From Nitrosomonas sp. sh817 (lineage in GTDB: Bacteria; Pseudomonadota; Gammaproteobacteria; Burkholderiales; Nitrosomonadaceae), in NCBI RefSeq assembly GCF_030908545.1, contig NZ_CP133084.1, positions 1-64,000 of the forward strand: a stretch of 64,000 nt of DNA, written 5' to 3'. The position numbers and the translations under genes are program-made. The notes beneath the pieces were generated by a model. That model was not told the origin of the DNA. It saw only the letters and a list, made by a program, of their open reading frames with translations, and did not search any database. Positions 38,958 through 50,120 of this stretch are shown here, in pieces. The stretch's first letter is position 1, and each line of letters opens with the position of its first letter.

Positions 38958-41900
38958 CTAAGGTTTGAGACGAGCCAGCTTGCGCAAAGCGACATAGAAG
39001 ACAGGGGTAAGGAACAATCCGAATAGCGTCACGCCGATCATCCCGGAAAAAACGGTTATACCTGTTGCGTAGCGCACCTCACTGCCTGCACCGTAGCTGA
39101 GCACTAAGGGAACAGATCCCGCGATGAAAGCGATTGAGGTCATTATGATCGGTCGAAGTCGAAGACGGCAGGCTTCCAGTGCGGCTTCGACAGTACTCTT
39201 GCCCTGGATCTCCAACTCCCGTGCGAACTCAACGATCAGGATGGCATTCTTGCATGCCAGGCCCATCAGCACGACCAGTCCCACCTGAACGAATATATTG
39301 TTCTCGCCGCCAGTGAGCCAAATACCGAAAAGCGCAGCGCACATACATACCGGCACGATAAGGATGACCGCCAAAGGTAATGTCCAGCTTTCGTAGAGGG
39401 CGGCTAGCACCAGAAAGACCAGCATAATCGATAATGGGAATACGATGACCGCCGCGTTGCCCTGCGTTACCTGTTGGTAGCTAAGATCGGTCCACTCCAG
39501 CGTAATGCCGCGGGGCAACACCTCTGCGGCAACGCTCGAGAGCTTGGTGATGACCTGCCCCGAGGAAAGTACGCGCGGATCAGCATCGCCGATAAGGTCA
39601 GCGGCGGGATAGCCGTTGTAGCGGATGACTGGATCCGGGCCAAATGAAGGTTGAATCGTCACCATCGACCCTAGCGGAACCATTTCCCCTTGAACGTTGC
39701 GCGTGTACAGATTGCTGATGTCTTCGGTCTTCTGGCGAAAAACTGAGTCCGCCTGAGCCAACACTCGATAGACCCGACCGAATAAGTTGAAATCGTTAAT
39801 ATAGATAGAACCTAGATAAATCTGCAGGGTATTAAATAGATCTGACAATAATACTCCTTGGGCTAATACTTTAACTCGATCTATATTGACCTCGAGTTGC
39901 GGGATATTGGCTTGATATGAGCTGACAGGAAAGGTCATGCCTGGCGTTTGGGCGATTGCGTTTTGGAAAGTCGTTAATGCCTCTTGTAAAGCTCCATATC
40001 CCAAGCCGGCGCGATCAACTAAATAAAGAGAATAGCCCGACCCATTACCCAGTCCTTGAATAGGCGGGGGCAGTAATGCATAAGCCTGCCCGTCCTTGAC
40101 CTCCACAAGCTTGGCATTCAGTTCGGCGGTGATGGATTCCGCAGAACGCTGGCGCTGATCGAAAGGTTTGAGGATGATATAGGAGGTGACCTGATTGGGA
40201 GTATTGACGGATTGCAAGGCATTCAAGCCCACATAGCTTTCGGTTATGTCTACGCCTTCGATAGTGCTGGCAATTTTGTTCAGTTGATGTGTGACAGCAT
40301 TAGTTCGGGCAAGCGAAGCGCCCTCCGGCAATTTGGCTCCCGCGAAAAGGTAGAGTTTATCCTGGTTGGGAATAAAGCCGGTCGGTACGATATGGAACAG
40401 TATTGCGGTCGAGAGCAATAGCCCTGCATAGACGGTGAACGCTATGCCACGACGGCCCAGCGTGCGAGCCACGGTATTATGATATTTATGGGAGCTGCGA
40501 AGAAATAGCCGGTTGAACGGATGGAACAGCCACCCCAACATACGCTCGAGCAACCGTGTCAGCGCATCCTTCGGAGCATCATGTCTTTTGAGCAGTTTTG
40601 CCGCCAGGGCCGGCGACAATGTCAGTGAATTGATTGTGGAAATGATGGTGGATATGGCGATGGTGATAGCAAATTGCTTGTAGAATTCGCCGGTGACACC
40701 GCTTAGGAACGCCATGGGCACAAACACGGCGCAAAGCACCAGGGCTATGGCAATAATGGGGCCGGAGACTTCCTTCATGGCCTGGTGGGCTGCTGCAAGA
40801 GGATCCAGGCCTTCCTCGATGTAGCGCTCGACGTTCTCGACGACGACGATGGCATCGTCGACGACAATGCCGACTGCCAACACCAGTCCAAACAATGTTA
40901 GCGTATTGATGGAATATCCGAGAAGGTACAGCCAAGCGAAGGTACCGACAATCGAGACCGGTACCGCGATCAGAGGAATGATGGATGCACGCCAGGTCTG
41001 CAGAAACAGGATGACCACCAGCACGACCAGGAAAACCGCTTCGATCAGGGTTTGACCCACCGCCCGGATGGATTCCCGGACAAATACGGTAGGGTCCCAC
41101 ACTATTCGATACGTCACGCCCGCAGGGAAGTTTGCTGAAAGTTCTTCAAACTTGGCGTAGACCGCTCTGGCTACTGCCAGGGAGTTTGCGTTGGGAGTGA
41201 GGAAAATGCCCGCGCTGGCGCCGTTCTTTCCATCAATCATGGCGTGCAGCGTATAATCCCCGGATCCGAGCTCAACGCGTCCCACGTCGGATAAGCGAAC
41301 CAGTTGGCCATGGTCGCCGCTTTTCAGCACGATATCGCTGAATTCCTGTTCGCTGCGAAGCCGCCCGCGCACATTTATCGGAACGAGGAAATCCGTACTC
41401 TTGGGTGACGGTTGCGCGCCCAGCTGACCCGCGGATACCTGGACGTTCTGCTCTCGAACGGCATTGATCACATCACTGGCTGTAAGCCCGCGTGTGGCAA
41501 GCTTGCCCGGGTTCAGCCACAAGCGCATTGCATAGTCGCCTTCTCCGTACAATCCGACGTTGCCAACACCCTGCAGGCGCGAGAGCTGATCCTTGATATT
41601 CAGGGTCAGGTAGTTGCGTAGATAGACCCCATCGTAGCGATTGTCTGGTGAAGTCAGACTCACAAACATGAGCGGAGTGGGGGATTGCTTCTGCGTGGTT
41701 ACGCCGTACAGACGCACATCGGGGGGCAGACGCGACAGGGCCTGGGCGACGCGATTCTGTACACGGACAGTTGCGGTATCGGGATCGATGCCAGGGGTGA
41801 AGGTGACTGTCACTTGCAGGCTTCCGTCGGAACCCGCAACGGACTTCATGTACATGATGCCTTCGACGGCGTTGATCGCTTCTTCCAACGGAACGGCGAT

Positions 41901-42086
41901 TGAATCCGCCATTTCTTTGGGATTGGCGCCGGGGTATATTGCTCGCACAACGACACTAGGCGGCACCACCTCTGGGTACTCGCCCGCGGGTAGGAGCGGA
42001 ATGGCGATAAGTCCCCCCGCGAAAATAACGATCGAAAGAACAATTGCAAATATGGGGCGGTCGATGAAGAACTTGGAAAAATCCAT
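38958..42086 (-). CDS. RND-family multidrug efflux pump (HAE1, MexB/AcrB type)
   Basis: A 1042-residue inner-membrane antiporter with twelve expected helices and two large periplasmic loops. Marks are MDFSKFFIDRPIFAIVLSIV at the start, LYGVTTQKQSPTPLMFVSLT in the porter domain and GIVVDDAIVVVENVERYIEE in helix 4, where the paired Asp residues carry protons. VGLVVLMGLACKNAILIVEF occurs in helix 10. It exports hydrophobic and amphiphilic compounds through an adaptor and an outer-membrane channel. The adaptor gene lies upstream by 24 bases. No outer-membrane gene is present inside this composite. Confidence 0.95.
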   Translation of the reverse strand: MDFSKFFIDRPIFAIVLSIVIFAGGLIAIPLLPAGEYPEVVPPSVVVRAIYPGANPKEMADSIAVPLEEAINAVEGIMYMKSVAGSDGSLQVTVTFTPGIDPDTATVRVQNRVAQALSRLPPDVRLYGVTTQKQSPTPLMFVSLTSPDNRYDGVYLRNYLTLNIKDQLSRLQGVGNVGLYGEGDYAMRLWLNPGKLATRGLTASDVINAVREQNVQVSAGQLGAQPSPKSTDFLVPINVRGRLRSEQEFSDIVLKSGDHGQLVRLSDVGRVELGSGDYTLHAMIDGKNGASAGIFLTPNANSLAVARAVYAKFEELSANFPAGVTYRIVWDPTVFVRESIRAVGQTLIEAVFLVVLVVILFLQTWRASIIPLIAVPVSIVGTFAWLYLLGYSINTLTLFGLVLAVGIVVDDAIVVVENVERYIEEGLDPLAAAHQAMKEVSGPIIAIALVLCAVFVPMAFLSGVTGEFYKQFAITIAISTIISTINSLTLSPALAAKLLKRHDAPKDALTRLLERMLGWLFHPFNRLFLRSSHKYHNTVARTLGRRGIAFTVYAGLLLSTAILFHIVPTGFIPNQDKLYLFAGAKLPEGASLARTNAVTHQLNKIASTIEGVDITESYVGLNALQSVNTPNQVTSYIILKPFDQRQRSAESITAELNAKLVEVKDGQAYALLPPPIQGLGNGSGYSLYLVDRAGLGYGALQEALTTFQNAIAQTPGMTFPVSSYQANIPQLEVNIDRVKVLAQGVLLSDLFNTLQIYLGSIYINDFNLFGRVYRVLAQADSVFRQKTEDISNLYTRNVQGEMVPLGSMVTIQPSFGPDPVIRYNGYPAADLIGDADPRVLSSGQVITKLSSVAAEVLPRGITLEWTDLSYQQVTQGNAAVIVFPLSIMLVFLVLAALYESWTLPLAVILIVPVCMCAALFGIWLTGGENNIFVQVGLVVLMGLACKNAILIVEFARELEIQGKSTVEAALEACRLRLRPIIMTSIAFIAGSVPLVLSYGAGSEVRYATGITVFSGMIGVTLFGLFLTPVFYVALRKLARLKP

Positions 42087-42110
42087 GATCGCGCTCTTAT
42101 TCCGCGGCTC

Positions 42111-43280
42111 TTATTGAACCGGAAGGGGGGAGATAGCCTCTCGTGCTTCCATAGCGACATACTCAGGCCTTACAATCATTCCTTCACGAATGATCTTCTG
42201 TGCGCCGGTGACAATGACCATGTCTGTCTTGTCGAGGCCGGACTGCACGATGTATAGGTCATCGATTTGACGACCCAATGTGATATTTTTGCGTAGTGCC
42301 TTGTTTCCTTCTCCTAGCACATAAATATATTTGTGATGCTGGTCGGTCAGAATGGCCTTGGTGTCTATCAAAAGTGCAAGTAACTCATCGCCTTGCAGCT
42401 GTACACGGGCGAAAAGCCCCGGTGTCAGGAAACGGTCGGTATTGGAGACGACAGCGCGAGCACGAATTGTGCCCGTTGTGGGATTAACCTGATTGTCGAA
42501 GAAATCTACAGTCCCATGGTGCGGGAAGCCTTCCTCATTAGCCAGACGGATGCGGACCAGATATGCATTGTTCCCGCGATCGTTCCTGCGAGCGAATTCC
42601 TTGTAGCGCAGGAAGCTATGCTCATCGCAATCGAAGTATACATACATGGGATCCTGCGAGACCAAGGTTGTCAGAATTGATTGGTCAGCCTGGGCAAGAT
42701 TGCCGACGGTTAGGTATGCTCGCCCCACGCGGCCTGCGATTGGCGCTCGAACCTCGGTGAAATCGAGGTTGAGCTTGGCGGTGGCTACAGCAGCTTCAGC
42801 CGCACGAATCTCGGCAGCCGTTTGGTTCAACTCCGTTTGTCTACCGTGGAAATCTTCGCGTGACATGGCCCGTGTTTCGAACAGCGCCTGCGCGTGCTCA
42901 GTCTTGATTTGCGCAAGATTCGCGGTCGACCGGGCACGTTCGAGCTGCGCCTGCGCACTATGGAGTGCATTGCGGTACGGCCGAGGATCAATGACGAAGA
43001 GAAGGTCGCCAGGTTTGACCTCGCTATCCTCTTTATAGGCAACACGATTGATGTAACCACTCACGCGAGGACGCAATTCTACAGTCGGGATTGCATGGAC
43101 ACGGCCATTAAATTCATCCCAAGTTTGCACTGAACGCACCAGTACGTTCGCAACCGCAACATCGAGCGGTGGTGATTCGACTGGAGTGTTGGATCCGGTA
43201 TTGCATCCGATGAGGAAGATTGCCGAGAGCGCAATAAGAATTGTAAATGCGCACCGTTGGCGTGGGGTTGAGCTGTACAT
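42111..43280 (-). CDS. RND adaptor lipoprotein (MexA/AcrA type)
   Basis: A 389-residue membrane fusion protein with a lipoprotein signal ending LIGC (Cys26). Domains in order are the barrel-sandwich half-motif (GDLLFVIDPRPYRNAL), a coiled coil, the second half-motif (VRAPIAGRVGRAYLTVGNLA), and a beta-barrel with TPGLFARVQLQGDE. It links the RND pump to an outer-membrane channel. It is the first gene of the two-gene operon; the promoter should lie in the AT-rich 588 bases upstream. No regulator gene accompanies it. Confidence 0.94.
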   Translation of the reverse strand: MYSSTPRQRCAFTILIALSAIFLIGCNTGSNTPVESPPLDVAVANVLVRSVQTWDEFNGRVHAIPTVELRPRVSGYINRVAYKEDSEVKPGDLLFVIDPRPYRNALHSAQAQLERARSTANLAQIKTEHAQALFETRAMSREDFHGRQTELNQTAAEIRAAEAAVATAKLNLDFTEVRAPIAGRVGRAYLTVGNLAQADQSILTTLVSQDPMYVYFDCDEHSFLRYKEFARRNDRGNNAYLVRIRLANEEGFPHHGTVDFFDNQVNPTTGTIRARAVVSNTDRFLTPGLFARVQLQGDELLALLIDTKAILTDQHHKYIYVLGEGNKALRKNITLGRQIDDLYIVQSGLDKTDMVIVTGAQKIIREGMIVRPEYVAMEAREAISPLPVQ

Positions 43281-43868
43281 ATGTTAAATCATGAAAAATT
43301 TCTGGCGGGGAGGGTCGTAAGACTCAATCATTCTAAATGAAACCTCTGCATACCTATGTCATTAAGGTTTTTTGCTCATGCGGTAATTTTTAAAATCAAT
43401 CGTTTAAAAATGACAAATTATCCAAAAAACCAGTTAGGCAGAGGTCTCAAATATTCCTAGTAGAGGATTTCCGAGAAAGAATGCATCGGAGAAAGACTAA
43501 ATTATCCCGACTTGAACTTGACCTAACAGATGGCTTCAAGCCGTAATGGTTGCAGGCAAGAAATCTGGCGCTACCTGATCTAGGGATGGTCTGAAGTAGA
43601 CACCACCATCTTCTAGCGGCTTTGCCATCTTGTCAATGAAAAAAATTATTTGCTCCAGGTCAACTGTGTAAGTATTGATATCTGAATTCCCTTTAATAAA
43701 TTACAACGAGATAGAAATTCTATAGCAGAACTATATATAAAGCTAGACGGATTCAAGTTTGAGGTGCAATTCTGAATAACGCAGGTCAGGGTGGATGCGG
43801 TAGCATCTGAGCCTTTTTGACCAGCCAGTCGAAATTGACCTGGTCAAGTAAAACCGGACAACCCAGTT
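43281..43868. other. Non-coding interval between RND operon and IS3 copy 2
   Basis: AT-rich sequence upstream of the RND operon. From 43481 the plus strand reads MHRRKTKLSRLELDL, which faintly recalls the N-terminus of some transposases and is soon interrupted by stops. The rest shows no supported gene. The operon's promoter and any regulator site should lie at its left end. Confidence 0.4.
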
Positions 43869-43907
43869 TGAATCGCCCCGGATTTTCCGGAGACATGTTT
43901 TCTTGAA

Positions 43908-45127
<1,220 letters not shown>

Positions 45128-45177
45128 CTCTTCCTCCTCTCAAATCATTTTATCTCCGGAAATACCGGGGCGATTCA

Positions 45178-46771
45178 CTTCGTCAAGTATCTGGAGCGCC
45201 TGCTTCATCTCTTCCCGAAGCGACGCGGTGAAAGCTTTCGGATCGAGAGGGATGCCGAGCTCGGCATAGTACGCCGCCCGCTTCTCATCGAAGTCTTGCG
45301 GCAAATCCTCATCGGGGTTGCGGTATCGACGGCTGCCAACGACCCAGATCTCGCGGCAACGCAATTGATCGCGCAGCGCCTTCAATACGCAAATTTCGTA
45401 GGTGACCCGGTTGACCTGTACTTTGCCATCCGTATTCTTCTCGACCACCAGCGACATCCAGGAAGGACGCACAACCCCTTCTATGGGTGGCTCCACGCCG
45501 AGCGGATAGAGCGTTCCCTTGTGGTCGAGATGTTGCTTCAAGATGTTCAACGCTTGCATGACCGGTTGATGGCGCGTGTTGGTACAGCGAAATTCCAGCG
45601 TATTCAGCATAACCGGCAACATGCGCCGGTAGTGCGAGCGGTACGAACGCTGCAGCGCGCCATGAATCGTGGATTTGTAAGCCAATCCGGTCATCTGAAT
45701 CTCCTGCAGGAGATTGCGCAGTAATTCCTTCGGCGCCACCGGATAAATCACTTCATCGACAACGCCTTTCGGCGTTTTGAGGGAAGCCTCGGCTATGCGG
45801 AATAACACCTGCAACTTTTTCGGTACTTTCTTGAGCTGGCTCGCAACATTTTCCTCGACACGATTCTCTGCGCGCTTGCCCATCTTGTGGGTGGTCTCCA
45901 CCAGCAAATCGACCAAGTGGTCCGTTAATTCCTCACTGCGCTCGTGCAGAAACGTAGTCAATAGCGTTGTCCGCAGTGGCGGAGCATGACGGCGCAGTTC
46001 GAAGGGTTCTTCGACGGCGGCGCGGCGCGCATAGCGAGCGATGAGTTTGGGCGGAACATTCTTAAACAAGTCGGGTGGCAGCTTCAGTTCGCGCACCCGC
46101 TGCAATCGGTCTGCCGCCTGCAGCACGCTTTCCAGTCCAGCCTTTCCCGGTTCAGATTTGATCACCTGCCAGACACTCCAATCATTGGTTGCCTGTTCAT
46201 CCGGCGTCTCGAGCTTGAGCGGTTTCAGCAGTCCGTCCAAGCAATTCAGCGCTGGCTTGTCCAATTGACGGACGATGTTTGTACAGAATCGCGTCTCATG
46301 TTCCTGCAAGGCAGAACGGATCAAGCGTCGAATTTGTTCTGCGGCCGGCGGTTCTATCTTCCACGCGCGGCATTGCGTAAACACCGCGTCCCGCAGCGCG
46401 TCCATGCGATGCTCCTGATTGAGCACATCCATCAGCAACCAGTCTTGCAGTGTTTTTTGGTCGGCACGCCTTGCCTCCCGGAAGCCCAGGCATCGTCGGA
46501 TTTCGGCACGCTGATACTTGATCGTGCGCCCACTCCAGGAATAGTCCAGCCACACATCCACGGATATATCCAATTGCTGAGCGATGAATTGAATGACCGG
46601 GCGTGGCAACTCATCCGGTCCAGCGGGGAAACGGCCTTCGATTTGAAAGAACTTTAATTGCAGCGCGAAGCCCAGCCGAGCGGGGTCGCGACGGTCACGA
46701 AGGAGTTCCCGATCAGCAGGCTGCAACAGCCATTCGGCCGCCAGGTCGTCCTCTATCCAACTAACCCTCAT
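45178..46771 (-). pseudogene. tnpA: Outer tnpA, N-terminal half
   Basis: The first 531 codons of the outer transposase: ARLGFALQLKFFQIEGRFPA, VWLDYSWSGRTIKYQRAEIR and RRCLGFREARRADQKT belong to the N-terminal DUF4158-type DNA-binding domains. The frame enters IS3 sequence at 45177 and ends soon after ([10 protein letters not shown] is IS-derived). It is divergent from tnpR at 46894, as expected. The 120 bases between them, with a GCCTCGCGTACGGCGAGC palindrome, should hold the res site and promoters. Confidence 0.92.
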
Positions 46772-46893
46772 TACTCCTCCGCATCGCGATAAAAACGCCT
46801 CGCGTACGGCGAGCGTGTATCATTTAAAGTAGGCTATAAAAGGGCCGCTATTTTGCCACGGCTGAATGCGGGTTTCAGAGGTATTTTGCGAAG

Positions 46894-47532
46894 ATGGTTC
46901 AATTGGGACAGAAAGCAGCGCTCTATTGCCGGGTATCAACAGCGGATCAAACCTGTGCCCGGCAAGAGGTCGATCTGTGCGCGTTCGCCAAGCGGCGTGG
47001 TTATAAGGTCGCTGGCGTATGGAAAGAGACAGCTTCTGGCACCAAGGATGACCGCGTCAAGCGCAGGGCAGTTCTCGCGCTGGCCCAATCGGGTGAAGTC
47101 GACGTGATCCTGGTGACTGAGCTTACCCGGTGGGGTCGCTCAACGCTGGATCTGCTCCATACACTGAATGACCTTCAGGCATGGGGCGTGTCGCTGATTG
47201 CGCAGACCGGATTGCAATTCGATCTCAGCACGCCGCAGGGCAAGTTGATCGCGGCGATGATGGCGGCGCTAGCGGAATTCGAGCGAGATCTACTCCGAGA
47301 ACGCGTTCGCTCCGGCATTGCATCAGCGCAAGCACGTGGTGTAGTGTTTGGTTGGCGGCCAGGACAACGGATCAAGGCGGATAAACTCGAACCAAAGGTT
47401 TTAAGGCTTGTCGCCGCTGGGCAGTCGTACCGACAAATCGGACGACAACTCGACATCAGCAAAAACACGGTATTGGAAATCGTGAAAAGAAATCGAGCGA
47501 ATGACGCTGCTAACGAACGTCGCGAGTTATAG
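46894..47532 (+). CDS. tnpR: Outer transposon resolvase (serine recombinase)
   Basis: A 212-residue serine recombinase. The catalytic domain has AALYCRVSTADQTCARQEVD with the nucleophile Ser, TELTRWGRSTLDLLHTLND, and QGKLIAAMMAALAEFERDLL. The C-terminal helix-turn-helix reads AAGQSYRQIGRQLDISKNTV. It is longer than Tn3 TnpR and only distantly like the inner resolvase at 31358. It remains intact although its tnpA is broken. It ends about 100 bases before the right terminal repeat. Confidence 0.92.
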   Translation: MVQLGQKAALYCRVSTADQTCARQEVDLCAFAKRRGYKVAGVWKETASGTKDDRVKRRAVLALAQSGEVDVILVTELTRWGRSTLDLLHTLNDLQAWGVSLIAQTGLQFDLSTPQGKLIAAMMAALAEFERDLLRERVRSGIASAQARGVVFGWRPGQRIKADKLEPKVLRLVAAGQSYRQIGRQLDISKNTVLEIVKRNRANDAANERREL

Positions 47533-47631
47533 TTTGAATATTCCGGTGGGATGCAGCATAGATTGAAGCGTTTACCAAGAAATTCATTGAACCCTATCCA
47601 GGGCTTGATATATTTGATACTCGCACTTGAA

Positions 47632-47665
47632 TTGCCCCTGGTAGTGCGTATGTTGGGTTTACCCC
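47632..47665 (-). repeat. Outer transposon terminal inverted repeat, right
   Basis: Reverse complement begins GGGGTAAACCC and matches 17530-17563 with one difference. The five bases beyond it (TTTTA) do not match those beyond the left end (TGCTA). Confidence 0.9.
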
Positions 47666-47757
47666 TTTTAGACCGAATCACTCATCATTGTGACATCGTG
47701 GAAACAGGAAATGATTCTTACAGATTCAAGCATCGAAAAAAGAACATAAAAACTGAT
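47666..47757 (+). mobile_element. IS21-family istB 3' remnant
   Basis: The translation [20 protein letters not shown] followed by KHRKK is the C-terminal end of IstB, the ATP-binding helper of IS21 elements. Only about 30 codons remain and the transposon end replaces the rest. The 143 bases to the next gene hold nothing recognised. Confidence 0.75.
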
Positions 47758-47900
47758 TAACCAACTAAACCAGGTGGAAATTCTTAGACGCTGATGCCTG
47801 GAAAGTTTTCAACGCTGATTGACATTTATAGCAAACCCAGTACTATTGCTGCTGGGGTGGTTCCCGTAACAAGCCCTTAACTAATTGCTTTTAATCTTCG

Positions 47901-49256
47901 ATGGCTCGCCCAATGGAAATTCCACCGGTTAACTACATCAAGAGCGGTGAACTTTATATCGCCTACCAAGTGTTTGGAGAGGGAGCAATCGACTTGATAT
48001 TGCTACCCGGCTGGATCAGTCACCTCGAAGTGGCTTGGGAGCAACCAAGATTGGTTAATTCGTTTCGTCGACTAAGCTCATTCAGCCGTCTCATTCTAAT
48101 CGACAAGCGAGGAACTGGGTTGTCAGACCGGGTTTCGCCAAGCGATTTACCGACGCTAGAGCAACGTATGGAGGACATCCGCGCAGTTCTCGATGCCGTT
48201 GGCTCTTCCTCCACCGTCCTTTATGGAATCTCCGAGGGAGGGCCGCTGTGCATGCTATTTGCCGCGACCTATCCCAAACGATGCGCGGCATTGATAATCT
48301 ATGGTTCGTGGGCCCGCGCTTTTAAGGCACCAGATTACGATTGGGGATTTGATCCAGTTGAATTTGAAAATATTTTGACCTCGCTCGAACCCCAGTGGGG
48401 CAAAGGAACGGCGGTAAACATCATTGCGCCAAGTCTGGCGCATGATGAGCAGTTCTGTGCTTGGTGGGGGCGTTATGAACGCATGTCAACCAGCCCTGGC
48501 GCGGCTTTAGGTATTCTGCGTATGGCCTTCGAAGGGGATGTTCGTCATGTACTACCTGCGATTTCTGTACCCACACTGGTGCTACACCGCACTCATGACG
48601 GCTTTGTCAATGTCAAACATGGTCGGTACATCGCAGAACACATCAGTGATGCCCGCTATATTGAGCTCGAAGGAGAGGACCACTTTCCGCTTGCCGGTGA
48701 CTCAACTGCGGTTGATCGGGAAATCGAGCATTTTCTGTCAAGTTTGGTAGATATAAGGCGTTCTCCCAATTCCGACCGGATGCTGGCAACTGTACTGTTC
48801 ACTGATATCGTTGGATCAACCGAACATGCAACCGATTTGGGAGATGAAAAATGGAAAGAACTTATTTCCCTTCACGACCAGTTCGTTCGTCAAAAAATTG
48901 CTTATTATCATGGCAAGGAGATCAAGACGATTGGAGATGGGTTTCTGGTGACGTTCGACGGACCAGGACGAGGTGTTAACTGCGCTGATGCAATCAGAAA
49001 GTCTGTCCGCTCGCTCGGGCTGGAGATCCGCAGTGGGTTGCATACCGGAGAGGTCGAAGTAGTCGATCATGACATAGCGGGTATCGCTGTAAACATTGCC
49101 TGCAGAATTTCAGGATTGGCTGAATCCGGCGAAATCCTGGTATCCAGCACGGTGAAGGATCTCGTCGTCGGCTCAAACATTGAATTTTTAGACCGCGGCC
49201 TCCACGCGTTAAAAGGCGTATCGTATGAATGGCATCTCTTTGCTGCTAATCTATGA
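47901..49256 (+). CDS. Alpha/beta-hydrolase fused to class III adenylate/guanylate cyclase
   Basis: A 451-residue two-domain protein. Residues 1-280 or so form an alpha/beta-hydrolase domain: LILLPGWISHLEVAW, LIDKRGTGLSDR, the nucleophile elbow YGISEGGP, VPTLVLHRTHDGFV and a late His in GEDHFPLAGD. Residues 295-451 are a class III cyclase: TVLFTDIVGSTEHATDLGDE (first metal Asp), KTIGDGFLVTFDGPGRGVNC (second) and GIAVNIACRISGLA. Such fusions occur in several bacteria and may make cAMP in response to a small ligand held by the hydrolase domain. The ligand is unknown. It seems complete. Confidence 0.88.
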   Translation: MARPMEIPPVNYIKSGELYIAYQVFGEGAIDLILLPGWISHLEVAWEQPRLVNSFRRLSSFSRLILIDKRGTGLSDRVSPSDLPTLEQRMEDIRAVLDAVGSSSTVLYGISEGGPLCMLFAATYPKRCAALIIYGSWARAFKAPDYDWGFDPVEFENILTSLEPQWGKGTAVNIIAPSLAHDEQFCAWWGRYERMSTSPGAALGILRMAFEGDVRHVLPAISVPTLVLHRTHDGFVNVKHGRYIAEHISDARYIELEGEDHFPLAGDSTAVDREIEHFLSSLVDIRRSPNSDRMLATVLFTDIVGSTEHATDLGDEKWKELISLHDQFVRQKIAYYHGKEIKTIGDGFLVTFDGPGRGVNCADAIRKSVRSLGLEIRSGLHTGEVEVVDHDIAGIAVNIACRISGLAESGEILVSSTVKDLVVGSNIEFLDRGLHALKGVSYEWHLFAANL

Positions 49257-49393
49257 GGCACCACTATTGCTTCGGACTATTGTTATGAAAAGTTTTTGCG
49301 TTCAGCGGAAGACATTACGTTTCAGGATAAAACATTTAAATTCTTACTTCAGAATCCTGATTCATTTTCTCTAAGAGAAGGAAAATTAGGCGG

Positions 49394-50120
49394 ATGATAA
49401 ACCAAAGTGAATCGCACAGCACTGCAATACAACGCGTAATGGTCGGGACCGACCGGTCCGAAACAGCTGAGCAGGCTGTTCAATGGGCCGCTGCATTTGC
49501 CGAACGATATGAGGCGGAACTCTTCGTGGTTCAAGTGATTCAGCCACAGAACCCTACTACTACCAAGTACGGAGCGGCCGAAAGTACACGAGCTGCTGCG
49601 GCGAACGAAGAACTTGCTATCCATGTGCAGCAACTTGCCGGCGAGCGCGGTCATGCACTCGTCATTCTGGATGCCAATCCTGCGATGGCAATCGTTCGGG
49701 CTGCCGAGCAAGAGGCGATCGACGTTCTGGTGGTCGGCAATGTCGGCATGGCAGGGAGAAAGGAATTCCTGCTGGGCAACGTGCCCAATCGAATCAGCCA
49801 TAATGCGCGCTGTACTGTCATCATCGTTAACACGCAGTCGTCGAGCTATCTCGCAAACGACACAATGCAGACCATCATCTCCAGCGCCGAGCCCCCGCCC
49901 ATCGAGCCACGGTTGGCGGCCAGGGGAGGGCATATAGCAGCAGTAATGGCCAAACACGGCCTGAAAGGACTGTTCGGTCGGGCTGACGAACAAATTGCAA
50001 CTGATCGACGCCGGCAGCAAGCAAAACGACTGCGTGCTGCGCTTGAGGAACTAGGCCCTACATTCTCCAAACTTGGGCAAATTCTGTCAACGCGCCCGGA
50101 TCTCTTGCCGGCTGAGTACA
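49394..50120 (+). pseudogene. UspA-ABC1 kinase fusion, 3' truncated
   Basis: Residues 1-150 are a universal stress protein domain (RVMVGTDRSETAEQAVQWAA, then VLVVGNVGMAGRKEFLLGNV with the G-2x-G-9x-G-type nucleotide loop and NRISHNARCTVIIV). A linker leads to RAALEELGPTFSKLGQILST and RPDLLPAEYI, the first conserved block of ABC1/UbiB kinases. After that the sequence belongs to the RadC-like gene on the other strand, and the frame ends at 50173. The kinase domain is missing. A relic with ABC1 C-terminal motifs lies at 18880-19495. The UspA part could still be made. Confidence 0.82.
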
